Shown: positions 16,638 through 34,596 of the stretch, in pieces | Layout: every line of letters begins with the position of its first letter | Numbering within the stretch: position 1 is the first letter of the stretch | Assembly: GCA_020161695.1 (NCBI GenBank) | Contig: JAIUOO010000004.1 | Location: forward strand, 186,001 to 250,000 | Direction: 5' to 3' | From: Pseudomonadota bacterium | GTDB lineage: Bacteria; Pseudomonadota; Alphaproteobacteria; Rhizobiales; Phreatobacteraceae | Length of the DNA stretch: 64,000 nt | Translations under genes and position numbers: made by a program | The notes under the pieces: generated by a model | Databases searched by the model: none | What the model was told of the DNA's origin: nothing | What the model saw: the letters and a program-made list of their open reading frames with translations, nothing else

Positions 16638-17717
16638 TCATTCCGCTGCGAGCGGGCGGGCAGCCTTGGCCGCGACAGCGAGGAACCGGTCGACATCGTC
16701 GGCCGATGTCGCAAAGCTCGTGACGAGGCGCATCATGGTCTCGCCGGCCCTGGCGCGATCCGCCTCCGGCAGGCCCTTGTCAGACCAGGGATAGAACACC
16801 GCGCCCGCGGCCTGCAGGGCCGCGACGATCTCCTGCCGCATGATCGGGAAGAGGCCGTTGGCCTGCGGCTGGAGCGGCAGGCGGATGCCGGGAATGGCGG
16901 CGAGCCCATCGGCAAGGCGGCCGGCGGCGGCATTGGCATGACGGGCGAGGTCGAGCCAGTGGCCGCCATCGAGGAAGGCTTCCATCTGGGCGCTGAGAAA
17001 GCGGTGCTTGGAGAGAAGATGCCCGCCGCGCATGCGGCGCCGCACCATTTCCTCACCCTTTGCCGGGTCGAAATAGACGATCGCCTCGCATGCGAGGCCG
17101 CCGCCCTTGGTGGTGCCGAAGGAGAGCACGTCGACGCCCGCCTTCCAGGTGATCTCGGCCGGCGAGCAGCCGAGGGAGGCGACGGCATTGGCGAAGCGCG
17201 CGCCGTCCATGTGGACGCCGGCGCCATGGGCCTTCGCGATGGCGGAGAGCGCCCTCACTTCCTCGACCGAATAGACGAGGCCGAGTTCGGTGGACTGGGT
17301 CAGCGACAGAGCATGAACGGGCGCATTGTGCGGCACGCGCCGGCCGAGCGAAGCAATCGAAGCCTCAAGTGCCTTAGCCGTGATCTTGGCGCCGGGGCCG
17401 CGGATGCCGACGAGCTTGGCGCCGCCGGTGAAGAATTCGGGGCCGCAGCACTCGTCCTCCATGACGTGGCTCTCGTCATGGCAGAGGACGATGCCCCAGG
17501 GCGGGGTGAGCGTCGACAGGGCGAGGCCGTTTGCCGCCGTGCCGGTGACGACCATGTAGACGCCGACCTCGCGCTCGAAGAGGTCGGAAAGCTGCCTCTC
17601 GACAATGCGCGTTGCGTCATCCCGGCCATAGCCGAGCCGCGCGCCGCCATTGGCGGCTGATATCGCCTGCATCACCTTGTCGGAGGCGCCGAGGCCGTTG
17701 TCGCTGGCGAAGAACAT
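16638..17717 (-). CDS. ltaE: Low-specificity L-threonine aldolase / beta-eliminating lyase family
   Basis: A 359-residue PLP enzyme of fold type I. The opening FFASDNGLGASDKVMQAI, the block VVTGTAANGLAL, HDESHVMEDECCGPEFF, HMDGARFANAV and the Schiff-base lysine in LSFGTTKGGG are the expected order of motifs. It would split threonine or allo-threonine to glycine and acetaldehyde. The family also includes other aldolases, so substrate preference is inferred. It is 52 bases downstream of gltD on the same strand and could be cotranscribed. Confidence 0.87.
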   Translation of the reverse strand: MFFASDNGLGASDKVMQAISAANGGARLGYGRDDATRIVERQLSDLFEREVGVYMVVTGTAANGLALSTLTPPWGIVLCHDESHVMEDECCGPEFFTGGAKLVGIRGPGAKITAKALEASIASLGRRVPHNAPVHALSLTQSTELGLVYSVEEVRALSAIAKAHGAGVHMDGARFANAVASLGCSPAEITWKAGVDVLSFGTTKGGGLACEAIVYFDPAKGEEMVRRRMRGGHLLSKHRFLSAQMEAFLDGGHWLDLARHANAAAGRLADGLAAIPGIRLPLQPQANGLFPIMRQEIVAALQAAGAVFYPWSDKGLPEADRARAGETMMRLVTSFATSADDVDRFLAVAAKAARPLAAE

Positions 17718-17769
17718 CGGAAATCTCCCTGCCTCCTAGCTATCGCGGAGGCAGGGCCGATGTCATCCC

Positions 17770-19188
<1,419 letters not shown>

Positions 19189-19192
19189 TTTC

Positions 19193-23950
<4,758 letters not shown>

Positions 23951-24321
23951 CGTTCACCTCGTTCTGCGGCCCCCAATGGCCGCGGTTCGTGCCCTCGACA
24001 CTGACACTTCAAGCCGGCTTGGGCATCGGGGTCTTCCGATGCCTGCCGGCCATGCAAACTCGGGGCCTTGACGTTCCCCATGGCCCCGTTGCCCGGGGCC
24101 TCATGCGATAGGGCAGCGATGCTGACCTTTCTCTTGCCGTTATTTGACAGATTTCAAACAGCGATACAAGCGGCAATGAGCGCCTTCCAATGCCAGTTTG
24201 TCATGAAAGTTGCCGGGCGCTCGAATGCCTTGGTCAAATCGGAAAGAAAGCACGGTGATCCGCGCAATTTTATGACGCCGCGCGAAGTTGGGCCGGAGCG
24301 CCCGGCAATTGCGCCCCGGTC
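23951..24321. other. Gene-free region upstream of gltB
   Basis: About 370 bases hold no supportable gene. The centre (24130-24220) is AT-rich for this genome and on the minus strand includes TTGTATCGCTGTTTGAAAT and CAAATAAC, possible promoter elements for gltB, but no clear -35/-10 pair or NtrC/sigma-54 site could be settled by eye. No terminator with a T-run is seen after either neighbour. Confidence 0.4.
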
Positions 24322-25587
24322 CTATCGGCTGCCGCCCGAAGAGGCAGTCGCGGGCGGGATGACGGTCTCGCGGCGATCTCGCGGCCAGCGGAAATCGTCG
24401 GCGCGGCCGACCACCGGCGGCGGCATCTCGCCCCGGACGAGGACTGACGCGGCGGTGCCCTGAAGTGAGCGTGCCGGGCTGTCGCCGGCGAGCCGTGCGG
24501 GTTGCGGCGCGGCCGGCGGTTCGGCTCCAGCGGCGCGCGGGATGTTCGGCTGCCCGGCGAGCGGCAGGACCGGGCCGGCAAGCGGGCGCGGTGGCACGGG
24601 CAGCGGCACGCCGCCGGGGAGCGCTGCCTCCGGTGCGCGCGGTGCGGCGCCGGGGTCCGCGACCGGCGGCTGGGGTTCTGCCGGCGTGATGCGGCCGAGC
24701 AGGTCGCGGCGCAGGTCCTGTTCCATGAACAGCGCCAGCTTGCGCGCGCCCGCGGCCGTGAAGTGGACGCCGTCATTGGTGCGCAGCCGCCGCACCTGGC
24801 CAGCGAAGTCCGGGCCGAACTGCGTGTAGTTGCCGTGCTCGTCGACGAAGCCGTTCCAGACGTCGATATAGGTCACGCCGTTCTTCTGGGCGCGTTCCTT
24901 GTAGATCTCGTTGAGCTGGGCCATGTGGGCCGAGACGCGCTGGCCCCGCAGCGGCGGCACGCCGACCCAGTAGACCGGCACGCCGCGGGCCTTCATCGCC
25001 TGCATGGCGGCATCGACGCGCTGGACATAGACCTCGCGCCAGCGGTCGGTGCCGGGCTCGATATTGGCGCCGTCGATGCGCATGGCCTGCCGGTCGTTCG
25101 AGCCGACCATCATCACGACGAAATCGACCTTGGCCTGCTGGGCGAGCACTTCGGGGATCGATTTCACCCAGTCGTGGAATTCCGGCCGGGCGAGGCCGGA
25201 CGACAGCCGCGACTTATCGGCGACGCCGAGCTCGGGAATGTCCTCGAAAGCCTCTTCGAGCCCATAGGCGAGCCATTCCGCGAGGTTGTCGCCAAGCACC
25301 AGCACGAAGGTCGTCGGCGTCGTCGGCTGCTCCGAGGAGGCGGTCGCCGTCGGGGTGGTGTCGTTGCCGCGCGGCGGGCGGGTCGATTCGGCGGGCCTTG
25401 CCGCCGCGCGCGGCGCAGCCGGCCGCGTGCTCTGCGGGATCGAGATGATGCGGGGCCGCTGGTCGCGCGGCGCGAAGAGATGGGGAAAGCGGTCCGTGTC
25501 GAGGTTCTGCGCGCGCGCCTCGCCGGCCGGCCAGCCGGGAGCGCAGGCGAGAAGGATGATCGCGAACAGGCGCCAGACGGTCGGCAC
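24322..25587 (-). CDS. Secreted SGNH/GDSL-type hydrolase (DUF459 family)
   Basis: About 421 residues from GTG at 25587, chosen because VPTVWRLFAIILLACAPGWPAGEARA then forms a signal peptide; an in-frame ATG at 25662 is the alternative. Block I FVLVLGDNLAEWLAYGL, the block VVMMVGSNDRQAM (block III GxND) and the catalytic NDGVHFTAAGARKLA (block V DxxH) mark the SGNH fold. The usual block I Ser (GDS) reads GDN here, so the nucleophile is not obvious. Pro-rich tails flank the domain. DUF459 proteins are thought to deacylate envelope glycans. It lies downstream of an MltB gene and is probably exported to the periplasm. Confidence 0.78.
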   Translation of the reverse strand: MPTVWRLFAIILLACAPGWPAGEARAQNLDTDRFPHLFAPRDQRPRIISIPQSTRPAAPRAAARPAESTRPPRGNDTTPTATASSEQPTTPTTFVLVLGDNLAEWLAYGLEEAFEDIPELGVADKSRLSSGLARPEFHDWVKSIPEVLAQQAKVDFVVMMVGSNDRQAMRIDGANIEPGTDRWREVYVQRVDAAMQAMKARGVPVYWVGVPPLRGQRVSAHMAQLNEIYKERAQKNGVTYIDVWNGFVDEHGNYTQFGPDFAGQVRRLRTNDGVHFTAAGARKLALFMEQDLRRDLLGRITPAEPQPPVADPGAAPRAPEAALPGGVPLPVPPRPLAGPVLPLAGQPNIPRAAGAEPPAAPQPARLAGDSPARSLQGTAASVLVRGEMPPPVVGRADDFRWPRDRRETVIPPATASSGGSR

Positions 25588-25677
25588 GGGCGGCAACTCC
25601 GGTTCCGAAAGCCCCCCGGAACGCTCGCCGCATGCTATCACGGCCCCTGCGGACCGGCGCAAGCCCCGCGATCGGCC

Positions 25678-26883
25678 TCAGCCGCCCCGGCGCAGCCGCT
25701 GGAGCAGGGCGGCGGTCGGGAAGCCGTCGGCGGCAAGGCCGGCACGCGCCTGGAACCGCTGCAGCGCCTCGCGGGTGCCGGCGCCGAGCTTGCCATCGAC
25801 CGTGCCGGTATAGAGCCCGACCTGCGACAGGCGCTGCTGAATCTCGATCCGCTCGTCGCGGGAGAGCGCCCGCTCCGAGGTCGGCCAGCCGCGGGCGAAG
25901 GTGCCACCGCCGCGCAGCCGGTCGGCGAGATGACCGACCGCCATCGCGTAGTTCTCGGAGTTGTTGTATTTCATGATGACGCGGAAGTTCGGCAGCATCA
26001 GGAAGGCCGGTCCGTGCGCGCCCGCGGGCAGGAAGAGAAACGCCTGGTCGCTCTTGCGCGGGAAGGCCCGCTCGCCAATGCGGCGCACGCCGCGCGCCTC
26101 CCACTGGGCGATGGTCTGCGGCCGGTCGCGATGGGCCAGCGTCAGGTCGAGCCCCGCCGGCACCGTCACCTCGTAGCCCCAGCCCTGGCTACGCTGCCAG
26201 CCTTCCTCGCGCAGGAGGTTGCCGGTCGACATCATCGCGTCGGGGATCGAGCCCATCAGGTCGATGCGCGGGCCGCCATTGCCCGACCGCGCCGCGCGCA
26301 GGAAGGTCGAGGGCATGAACTGGGTGTGGCCGAAGGCGCCCGCCCATGAGCCGCGGAAATTGGCGGGTGCGACATGGCCCCGCGCGATGATCTGCAGCGC
26401 CGCCAGGAACTCGCCGCGGAAGAAGTCCTGCCGGCGGCCGTAGCAGGCGAGCGTTGCGGTGGCGCGCACCACCGACGTATTGCCCTTGGCGCGGCCGAAG
26501 CTCGTCTCGATGCCCCAGATGGCGGCGATCACGAAGCGGTCGACACCGGTCGCGCGCTCGGCCGCCTCGAAGGCCGCGCGGTGCGCCTGCATCATGCGCC
26601 GACCCTCGGCGACGCGGTTCGCCGCGACGACGCCGTTGATGTAGTCCCACGGCTGTCGCGAGAATTCCGGCTGGCGGTCCAGCAGGTTGAGGATCGAATT
26701 GTCGGGCGTCAGCCCGGCCGTGGCCTGCTCGAACACCTGGGGCAGGATGCCGCGCTGGCCCGCCTGCGCGCGCAGGCTCTGCATGCAGCCGGAAAAGCCG
26801 TCCTGGGCGGCGGCAGGCGCGCCCAGGCCGACGAGACCGGCCAGTACGAGGCCGATTGTTCCGAAATATCCGCACCGATCCAT
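25678..26883 (-). CDS. mltB: Lytic murein transglycosylase, MltB family (copy 1)
   Basis: 401 residues: signal peptide (MDRCGYFGTIGLVLAGLVGLGAPAAA), SLT_2 catalytic domain with Glu126 in AAIWGIETSFGR, the block GAFGHTQFMPSTFL, and a C-terminal peptidoglycan-binding domain (IEIQQRLSQVGLYTGTVDGK to LQRFQARAGL). It would cut glycan strands to 1,6-anhydromuramyl ends in the periplasm. A second member of the family lies 2.4 kb upstream with its catalytic Glu at the same residue number. No lipobox, so it is soluble rather than a lipoprotein. Confidence 0.9.
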   Translation of the reverse strand: MDRCGYFGTIGLVLAGLVGLGAPAAAQDGFSGCMQSLRAQAGQRGILPQVFEQATAGLTPDNSILNLLDRQPEFSRQPWDYINGVVAANRVAEGRRMMQAHRAAFEAAERATGVDRFVIAAIWGIETSFGRAKGNTSVVRATATLACYGRRQDFFRGEFLAALQIIARGHVAPANFRGSWAGAFGHTQFMPSTFLRAARSGNGGPRIDLMGSIPDAMMSTGNLLREEGWQRSQGWGYEVTVPAGLDLTLAHRDRPQTIAQWEARGVRRIGERAFPRKSDQAFLFLPAGAHGPAFLMLPNFRVIMKYNNSENYAMAVGHLADRLRGGGTFARGWPTSERALSRDERIEIQQRLSQVGLYTGTVDGKLGAGTREALQRFQARAGLAADGFPTAALLQRLRRGG

Positions 26884-27032
26884 GCCAAGCGCCTCGCCAA
26901 AGGATGGGGCCCGCCCGGGAAATGAAGGAACAGCAGCATGATGAATGAAGCGTTACGGCGGCTCAAGAGATGCGCGAGATCTCCGCTGGCTGGCCACCCC
27001 AAAATAGCCCCGGGACGGCCTGACCTGCCACG

Positions 27033-28034
27033 TCAGGCCTTCGCGGCGCGGCCGGGCAGGGCGGATTTCGCCCAGGCCCAGACCGGCGCGATCACGTAGC
27101 TGACCACCGGGATGAGCAGCAGGCCGAGGGCAAGGCCGACCAGCCCGGAGGCGGCCGCCGTCACCACCCAGCTCGCGATTCCCGCGATCGGCGGCAGGGC
27201 ACGCCCGGCATTCTCGGCGGCCGCATGGATCGCGTGCTCGAACCCGGCGAGCCCATAGCCGGCGAGGCCGTGGACGATGATGCCGCCGCCGACCCAGATC
27301 ATTGCGGCGGTGCCGATGATGCCGAGCACGCCGAGAAAGCCGGGCATGGCGCGGACCAGCCCGCGCCCGAAGGCCCGCGACGCTGCGCCGAAGGCGGTGT
27401 CGGAGCCGTTGCGCGCGAGCGCGACGCCGAGGTCGTCAGCTTTCACGATCAGCGCGACGCCGCCATAGACGGCGAGGGTGATGGCGATGCCGACGACGGC
27501 CAGCACGGTGGCCTGCGTCCAGAAGCCGCCGGTGGGCACAGCCGCCAGCGTGATGGCCATGATCTCGGCGGAGAGGATGAAGTCGGTCTTGATCGCGCCG
27601 GCCACCTTCTGGTCTTCCAGCGAGACGGGATCGAGCGCGATGGAGCCGATCGATGCCTCGTGCGCCTCGGCATGATGCGGAACCACGGCCTCATAGACCT
27701 TCTCGGCGCCCTCGTAGCAGAGGAACGCACCGCCGATCATCAGCAGCGGCAGGATCAGGGCGGGGGCGAGCGCCGAGAGCGCCAGCGCCACCGGCAGGAG
27801 GATCAGCAGCTTGTTGCGCAGCGAGCCGCGCGCGATACGGGCGACGATAGGCAGTTCCCGGTCCGCTGAGAAACCCGTGACGTAGCGCGGCGTCACGGCG
27901 GCGTCGTCGATCACCACGCCGGCGGCCTTGGCGCCGGCCTTGGCCGCCTGGCCCGCGACGTCGTCGATGGATGCGGCGGCGACCTTGGCGATGGCGACGA
28001 CATCGTCGAGAAGGGCGATCAGTCCGGTGCTCAT
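27033..28034 (-). CDS. DUF808 / YedI-family inner membrane protein
   Basis: 333 residues with several membrane helices (about residues 72-105, 155-195, 220-245 and the C-terminal 270-325). The start MSTGLIALLDDVVAIAKVAAASIDDVAGQAAKAG is the hallmark of DUF808, and IGGAFLCYEGAEKVYE with AIKTDFILSAEIMAI is conserved in the family. Its function is not established in any organism I know of. It lies between the two mltB paralogues on the same strand, with gaps of 149 and 100 bases. Confidence 0.85.
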   Translation of the reverse strand: MSTGLIALLDDVVAIAKVAAASIDDVAGQAAKAGAKAAGVVIDDAAVTPRYVTGFSADRELPIVARIARGSLRNKLLILLPVALALSALAPALILPLLMIGGAFLCYEGAEKVYEAVVPHHAEAHEASIGSIALDPVSLEDQKVAGAIKTDFILSAEIMAITLAAVPTGGFWTQATVLAVVGIAITLAVYGGVALIVKADDLGVALARNGSDTAFGAASRAFGRGLVRAMPGFLGVLGIIGTAAMIWVGGGIIVHGLAGYGLAGFEHAIHAAAENAGRALPPIAGIASWVVTAAASGLVGLALGLLLIPVVSYVIAPVWAWAKSALPGRAAKA

Positions 28035-28134
28035 GCGATACGGCGTCCTGTGGTCAGGTGCTGCGCTTCTGCGGCCCGGCGGCCGCTGCGGGACTGGTCG
28101 GGTCTGGCTCGCGTCGGTTCAGCGGCCGCGCGCC

Positions 28135-29322
28135 TCAGCCGCGCCGCAGGCGTTCGAGGAAGGCGCGATCCGCTTCGCCGGTCGGGGACATGCCGAACCG
28201 CCCCTGCATGGTGCGCACCGCCTGTTTCGACTTGTCGCCGAGGATGCCGTCGACATCGCCGAGGTCGAAGCCCAGCCGGTTGAGGCGCGTCTGGATCTCC
28301 TCGCGGTCGGCGTGGGTCAGGCCGCCTTCGCCGGGAGGCCATGGCTTGGTGAAGCGCCCGCCACCCTTGATCCGGTCGCCGAGATGGGCGACCGCCAGCG
28401 CATAGGAATCGGCGTTGTTGTAGCGCTTGATGACATTGAAATTCTGCGTCAGCAGCAGATGCGGCCCGCCTTCGCCGGCCGGCTTCCAGATCACGGCATT
28501 GGCCCCGCCCGACATCGGCCCGCGATCGGCCCGGCGGACGCCCGCCGCCGCCCAGCCGTCGATGGAGCGGCGCTGGGCGCGGTTGCCGGGAACGCCGGGC
28601 GCATGGACCTCGAAACCCCAGGGAATGCCGGGTTGCCAGCCGTTGCGGCGCAGATAGTTGGCGGCCGAGCCCATGGCGTCCGGGATCGAGTTCCAGATGT
28701 CGCGACGGCCATCGCCGGTGAAGTCGATGGCGAAGGCATGGAAGCTCGTCGGCATGAACTGGACGTGGCCCATGGCGCCGGCCCAGGAGCCGAGCATGTT
28801 CTGGGGCGTGGTGTCGCCGGCCTGCAGGATGCGCAGCGCGGCGATCAGTTCGCGGCGAAAGAAGTCCGCGCGCCTGCCGGCGGCCGCCAGCGTCGCCATG
28901 GACTGGATCACATAGTGCTCGCCGCGCGAGGTGCCGTAGGAGGTCTCGTTGCCCCAGATCGAGCAGATGATCTCGCCCGGCACGCCGAAGCGGCTCTGGA
29001 CGGCCGAGAAGGTCGCGCCATGCTGGCCGAAATTGGCACGGCCGTTGGTGACGCGCTTGTTGGAGGCGCGCACGTCGACATAGTCGCCGAGGGTGCGGCG
29101 GAACTCGGGCTGGCGCACCGACAGTTCGATCACACGCGGGTTCGGCTGGATGCCGGCGAAGGCGCGGTCGAAGGTGGCGCGCGAGACGCCGGCCGCCGAG
29201 GCCGCCGGCCAGAGGCTCGCGACGAAGCCGGCGAAAGCCTGCGCTTCAGCGGGCCGGACGAAGGCTGGCGCGAGGGCTGCGGCAACCCCGGCGAGGATGG
29301 TGCGGCGGGTGAGGGCGGTCAT
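28135..29322 (-). CDS. Lytic murein transglycosylase, MltB family (copy 2)
   Basis: 395 residues. The N-terminus MTALTRRTILAGVAAALAPAF has a twin-arginine-like signal, unlike copy 1. The SLT_2 domain carries Glu126 in SIWGNETSYGT, GAMGHVQFMPTSFH and the C-terminal peptidoglycan-binding domain from REEIQTRLNRLGFDLGDVDG. The first ATG giving a signal peptide was used; the frame is open for another 350 bases upstream without family match. Two MltB-type enzymes so close may divide work between septum and side wall or between Sec and Tat export; this is inference. Confidence 0.88.
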   Translation of the reverse strand: MTALTRRTILAGVAAALAPAFVRPAEAQAFAGFVASLWPAASAAGVSRATFDRAFAGIQPNPRVIELSVRQPEFRRTLGDYVDVRASNKRVTNGRANFGQHGATFSAVQSRFGVPGEIICSIWGNETSYGTSRGEHYVIQSMATLAAAGRRADFFRRELIAALRILQAGDTTPQNMLGSWAGAMGHVQFMPTSFHAFAIDFTGDGRRDIWNSIPDAMGSAANYLRRNGWQPGIPWGFEVHAPGVPGNRAQRRSIDGWAAAGVRRADRGPMSGGANAVIWKPAGEGGPHLLLTQNFNVIKRYNNADSYALAVAHLGDRIKGGGRFTKPWPPGEGGLTHADREEIQTRLNRLGFDLGDVDGILGDKSKQAVRTMQGRFGMSPTGEADRAFLERLRRG

Positions 29323-29482
29323 CGTCGATCTCCGGTCGCACGTTTGATCCAGCGCAGGGCGGAAGCCTGAGTCGCGCACAAAGATAGCGCCGTTATGGCA
29401 GCCGGGCACGCCGGTCATCCTGTCGCGGGAACAGATCCGCGCGATGGCGGGTTGGCTTCCGGTACATGCAAGGAAGGACGCC

Positions 29483-29929
29483 ATGGACGACATCCGCATT
29501 CCCCACGACACGCTGGTCTTCGTCGGCGACGGCGCGAAAGCCCTGTTCCTGCGCAACAAGGGCGACGCGCAGCTGCTCAATCTGGTGGTCGAGCGCATTT
29601 TCGAACAGGAGAACCCGCCGACCCGCGAACAGGGCACGGACCGACCGGGCCGTTCGTTCGCCAGCGCCGGCACGCACCGCTCCGCGATGGAACAGACCGA
29701 CTGGCACCAGATCGCCGAGGAGCGTTTCGCCAGCGCCGTCGCCGAGCGTCTCTACAAGCACGCCCATGCCGGCCGGTTCGACAACCTCGTCGTCATCGCG
29801 CCGCCCAAGGTGCTGGGAAACCTGCGGAAAGCCTTCCACAAGGAGGTCGCCGAACGCGTCTCGGCGGAAATCCCCAAGGAGCTGACGTCGCACCCGGTCT
29901 ACGAGATCGAGAAGCTTCTGGCAGCGTAG
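29483..29929 (+). CDS. Host attachment protein family (baeRF-like)
   Basis: 148 residues matching the 'host attachment protein' family named from Agrobacterium plant-attachment genes. The core DTLVFVGDGAKALFLRNKGD, the GRSFASAGTHRSAMEQTDWH segment and LVVIAPPKVLGNLRKAFH are conserved. The fold is related to archaeal release-factor/eL30-like proteins, so the true role may be nucleic-acid or ribosome related. The start at 29483 has AAGGAAGG before it. The last 31 bases overlap the end of the convergent GGDEF gene. Confidence 0.8.
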   Translation: MDDIRIPHDTLVFVGDGAKALFLRNKGDAQLLNLVVERIFEQENPPTREQGTDRPGRSFASAGTHRSAMEQTDWHQIAEERFASAVAERLYKHAHAGRFDNLVVIAPPKVLGNLRKAFHKEVAERVSAEIPKELTSHPVYEIEKLLAA

Positions 29930-31725
29930 GTACGCATCGCCTTGTCCGCGATCCGCCCGGCGGCCGGCCCATCGGCGTCGGGCGCGAGCGAAGGTGAGGC
30001 GGCATCGGCCGCGCAGACGCGGTTCCGGCCGGATTGCTTGGCCAGATAGAGGCGCCGGTCGGCGGTAGCCACGAGTTCCTCCCAGCGCGTGGCGGAGCCG
30101 GCCGGGCGGACGGCGACGCCGAAGCTGCCGGTGACGGTCAGGCTGGGCGCCTGTTCGATCACCGTTTCCTCGAGCTGGCGGCGCAGGGCTTCGGAAAGGG
30201 CGAAGGCCTCGGCGAGGCTGGCGTCTTCCAGCAGCACGATGAACTCCTCGCCGCCATAGCGGGCGAAAGCGCCGCTGGCGGGGACGAAGGGCGCGAGGCT
30301 GGAGGCGATGCGGCGCAGCACGTCGTCGCCGGTCGCGTGGCCGAATGTGTCGTTGATCGCCTTGAAGTGGTCGATGTCGAACAGGATCAGGCCGATCTCG
30401 CGTGCGCGCCCGCCCGCAGGGGCCAGCGCCTGCATCGCCGCGTCGTTCAACGCCCTGCGATTGAGGAGCCCCGTCAGCATATCGGTTTCGGACAGCCGGC
30501 GCAGCTGCTCGGCCATGTGCCGCTGGTCCTGTTCGAGGCGGTGGCGCTGGCGCTGCTGGTCCCGCAGGATATCGAGCTCGCGGAACATGTCGGCAATTTC
30601 GCCGCTGACCCTGCCGACCGGGCCGGGTTCCGCCAGATTGCCACGGGCGATGGCAGCGATCTGCTCGCGGACGATGATCAGCGGCCGGAACAGGCCGTTG
30701 CGGAAGATCATGCCGACCATGGCAAGGACGAGGATCACGATGCCGGTCAGCAGGCCCGACAGGACAACCAGCCGGAAGGCGTGGTCGCGCATGCCGTCCA
30801 TTCGCGCCTGGGAGGCGGCGGCGATCAGTTCCCGCAGCTCCTCGACCGGCCGCATGCCGGGCACGTAGTTGCGGGTGAATGTGTCGGCCGTCGGGCTGCC
30901 CGGCAGGACCATGCTTCCCGCGACGACGCGGGCATGAGGCACCGAGATGTCGAAATAACGCCGGTCCATCTCGGCAACCTTCGCCTCGATCGGACCGTTG
31001 GGGAAGAATGCGTCGGCATAGTCGGCCAGGATGCGGCGCAGCTCGGTCACGCGGACCAGGGTCTGGTCGAAGCGGGGCAGGAACTGCGCGCTGCCGCCCT
31101 CGCCCGCCGCCAGCATCATGACGACGTAGGACCCGAGCCTGCCGGCCTCCTCGCGCAGCGTCCCGGCGGTCACGTTGAGGATGATCTCGGTCGACATCTG
31201 CGGATTGAGGCGGATGATTTCCTGCCCCAGCCGGTCGCGCAGGGCGAGCACACTGTCGGCGGCGGTGAACATCTGCTCGATGGCGCGGGTGACGTTGCGG
31301 CTCACGCGCGCAGCCGCCGGACGTTCGGCGATCTCGTCGACCAGTCGCCTGCCAGCCGCCAGCCGCTCATGCATTTCGCGCAGGTGTCGCTGCAGGTTGC
31401 CGGCGGTCGCGGGGTCCCGCGCCACGGCCAGCTCCATTTCGACGATACGGCGGTCGGTGTCCTGGCGCTTAACCTGCAGCGATGCGGCCAGCGCCGCTGC
31501 ATCCGAATCGAGGCCGCCCATCGCGCTGTTGGCGGGGCCTCGCTCGGCCGAGACGGCATTGGCCGCCGCCATGACCGCGTGGAAGCGCGCAAGCTGCATG
31601 CTCCCCTGCTCATAGCGGGCGTAATCAGCGAGATCAGCATGGAGCGACACGCCGCCGAGCGCCAGGCACGCCACCGCCGCCACGATGCCGCCGAGCCACT
31701 GGAGATGCTGAACCCGAAACTTCAC
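29899..31725 (-). CDS. Membrane-bound diguanylate cyclase with periplasmic sensor and HAMP-GGDEF
   Basis: About 608 residues from GTG at 31725 (VKFRVQHLQW); ATG at 31770 or 31785 would add a short polar leader. TM1 spans residues 10-28, followed by a helical periplasmic region with methyl-accepting-type spacing. TM2 lies near residue 320-345, then HAMP (FRPLIIVREQIAAIARGNL) and GGDEF. The active site reads ARYGGEEFIVLL, so cyclic di-GMP synthesis is likely. No RxxD inhibitory site is seen five residues before GGEEF, and no EAL domain is present. It could influence motility or attachment, but its signal is unknown. Confidence 0.85.
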   Translation of the reverse strand: MKFRVQHLQWLGGIVAAVACLALGGVSLHADLADYARYEQGSMQLARFHAVMAAANAVSAERGPANSAMGGLDSDAAALAASLQVKRQDTDRRIVEMELAVARDPATAGNLQRHLREMHERLAAGRRLVDEIAERPAAARVSRNVTRAIEQMFTAADSVLALRDRLGQEIIRLNPQMSTEIILNVTAGTLREEAGRLGSYVVMMLAAGEGGSAQFLPRFDQTLVRVTELRRILADYADAFFPNGPIEAKVAEMDRRYFDISVPHARVVAGSMVLPGSPTADTFTRNYVPGMRPVEELRELIAAASQARMDGMRDHAFRLVVLSGLLTGIVILVLAMVGMIFRNGLFRPLIIVREQIAAIARGNLAEPGPVGRVSGEIADMFRELDILRDQQRQRHRLEQDQRHMAEQLRRLSETDMLTGLLNRRALNDAAMQALAPAGGRAREIGLILFDIDHFKAINDTFGHATGDDVLRRIASSLAPFVPASGAFARYGGEEFIVLLEDASLAEAFALSEALRRQLEETVIEQAPSLTVTGSFGVAVRPAGSATRWEELVATADRRLYLAKQSGRNRVCAADAASPSLAPDADGPAAGRIADKAMRTYAARSFSIS

Positions 31726-34461
<2,736 letters not shown>

Positions 34462-34497
34462 CGGGCGTCGCTCGCTAGTCAATAGCGCTTGCCGATA

Positions 34498-34522
34498 CGG
34501 GGGCGGCCACGGGCCGCCCCCG
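34498..34522 (+). terminator. Hairpin after gyrB
   Basis: An 11-base perfect stem CGGGGGCGGCC/GGCCGCCCCCG with 3-base loop ACG starts 37 bases after the gyrB stop. The tail TTCGTCC is poor in T, so termination strength is uncertain. Confidence 0.6.
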
Positions 34523-34596
34523 TTCGTCCGGGTTGCCGGTCGACCGCCCCACCGCTATCGCCGTCATGATGCGATGACGAGAGTGGAAGGCGTGCA

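Noticed and set aside
15228..17660. Plus-strand open frame of 810 codons
   Set aside because: It runs antisense across the exported Pro-rich protein and the threonine aldolase, and its translation is low-complexity Arg/Gly.
24068..24463. Possible plus-strand gene in the gltB leader
   Set aside because: It overlaps the SGNH gene, lacks an SD sequence and has no recognisable domain; the area is more likely a promoter.
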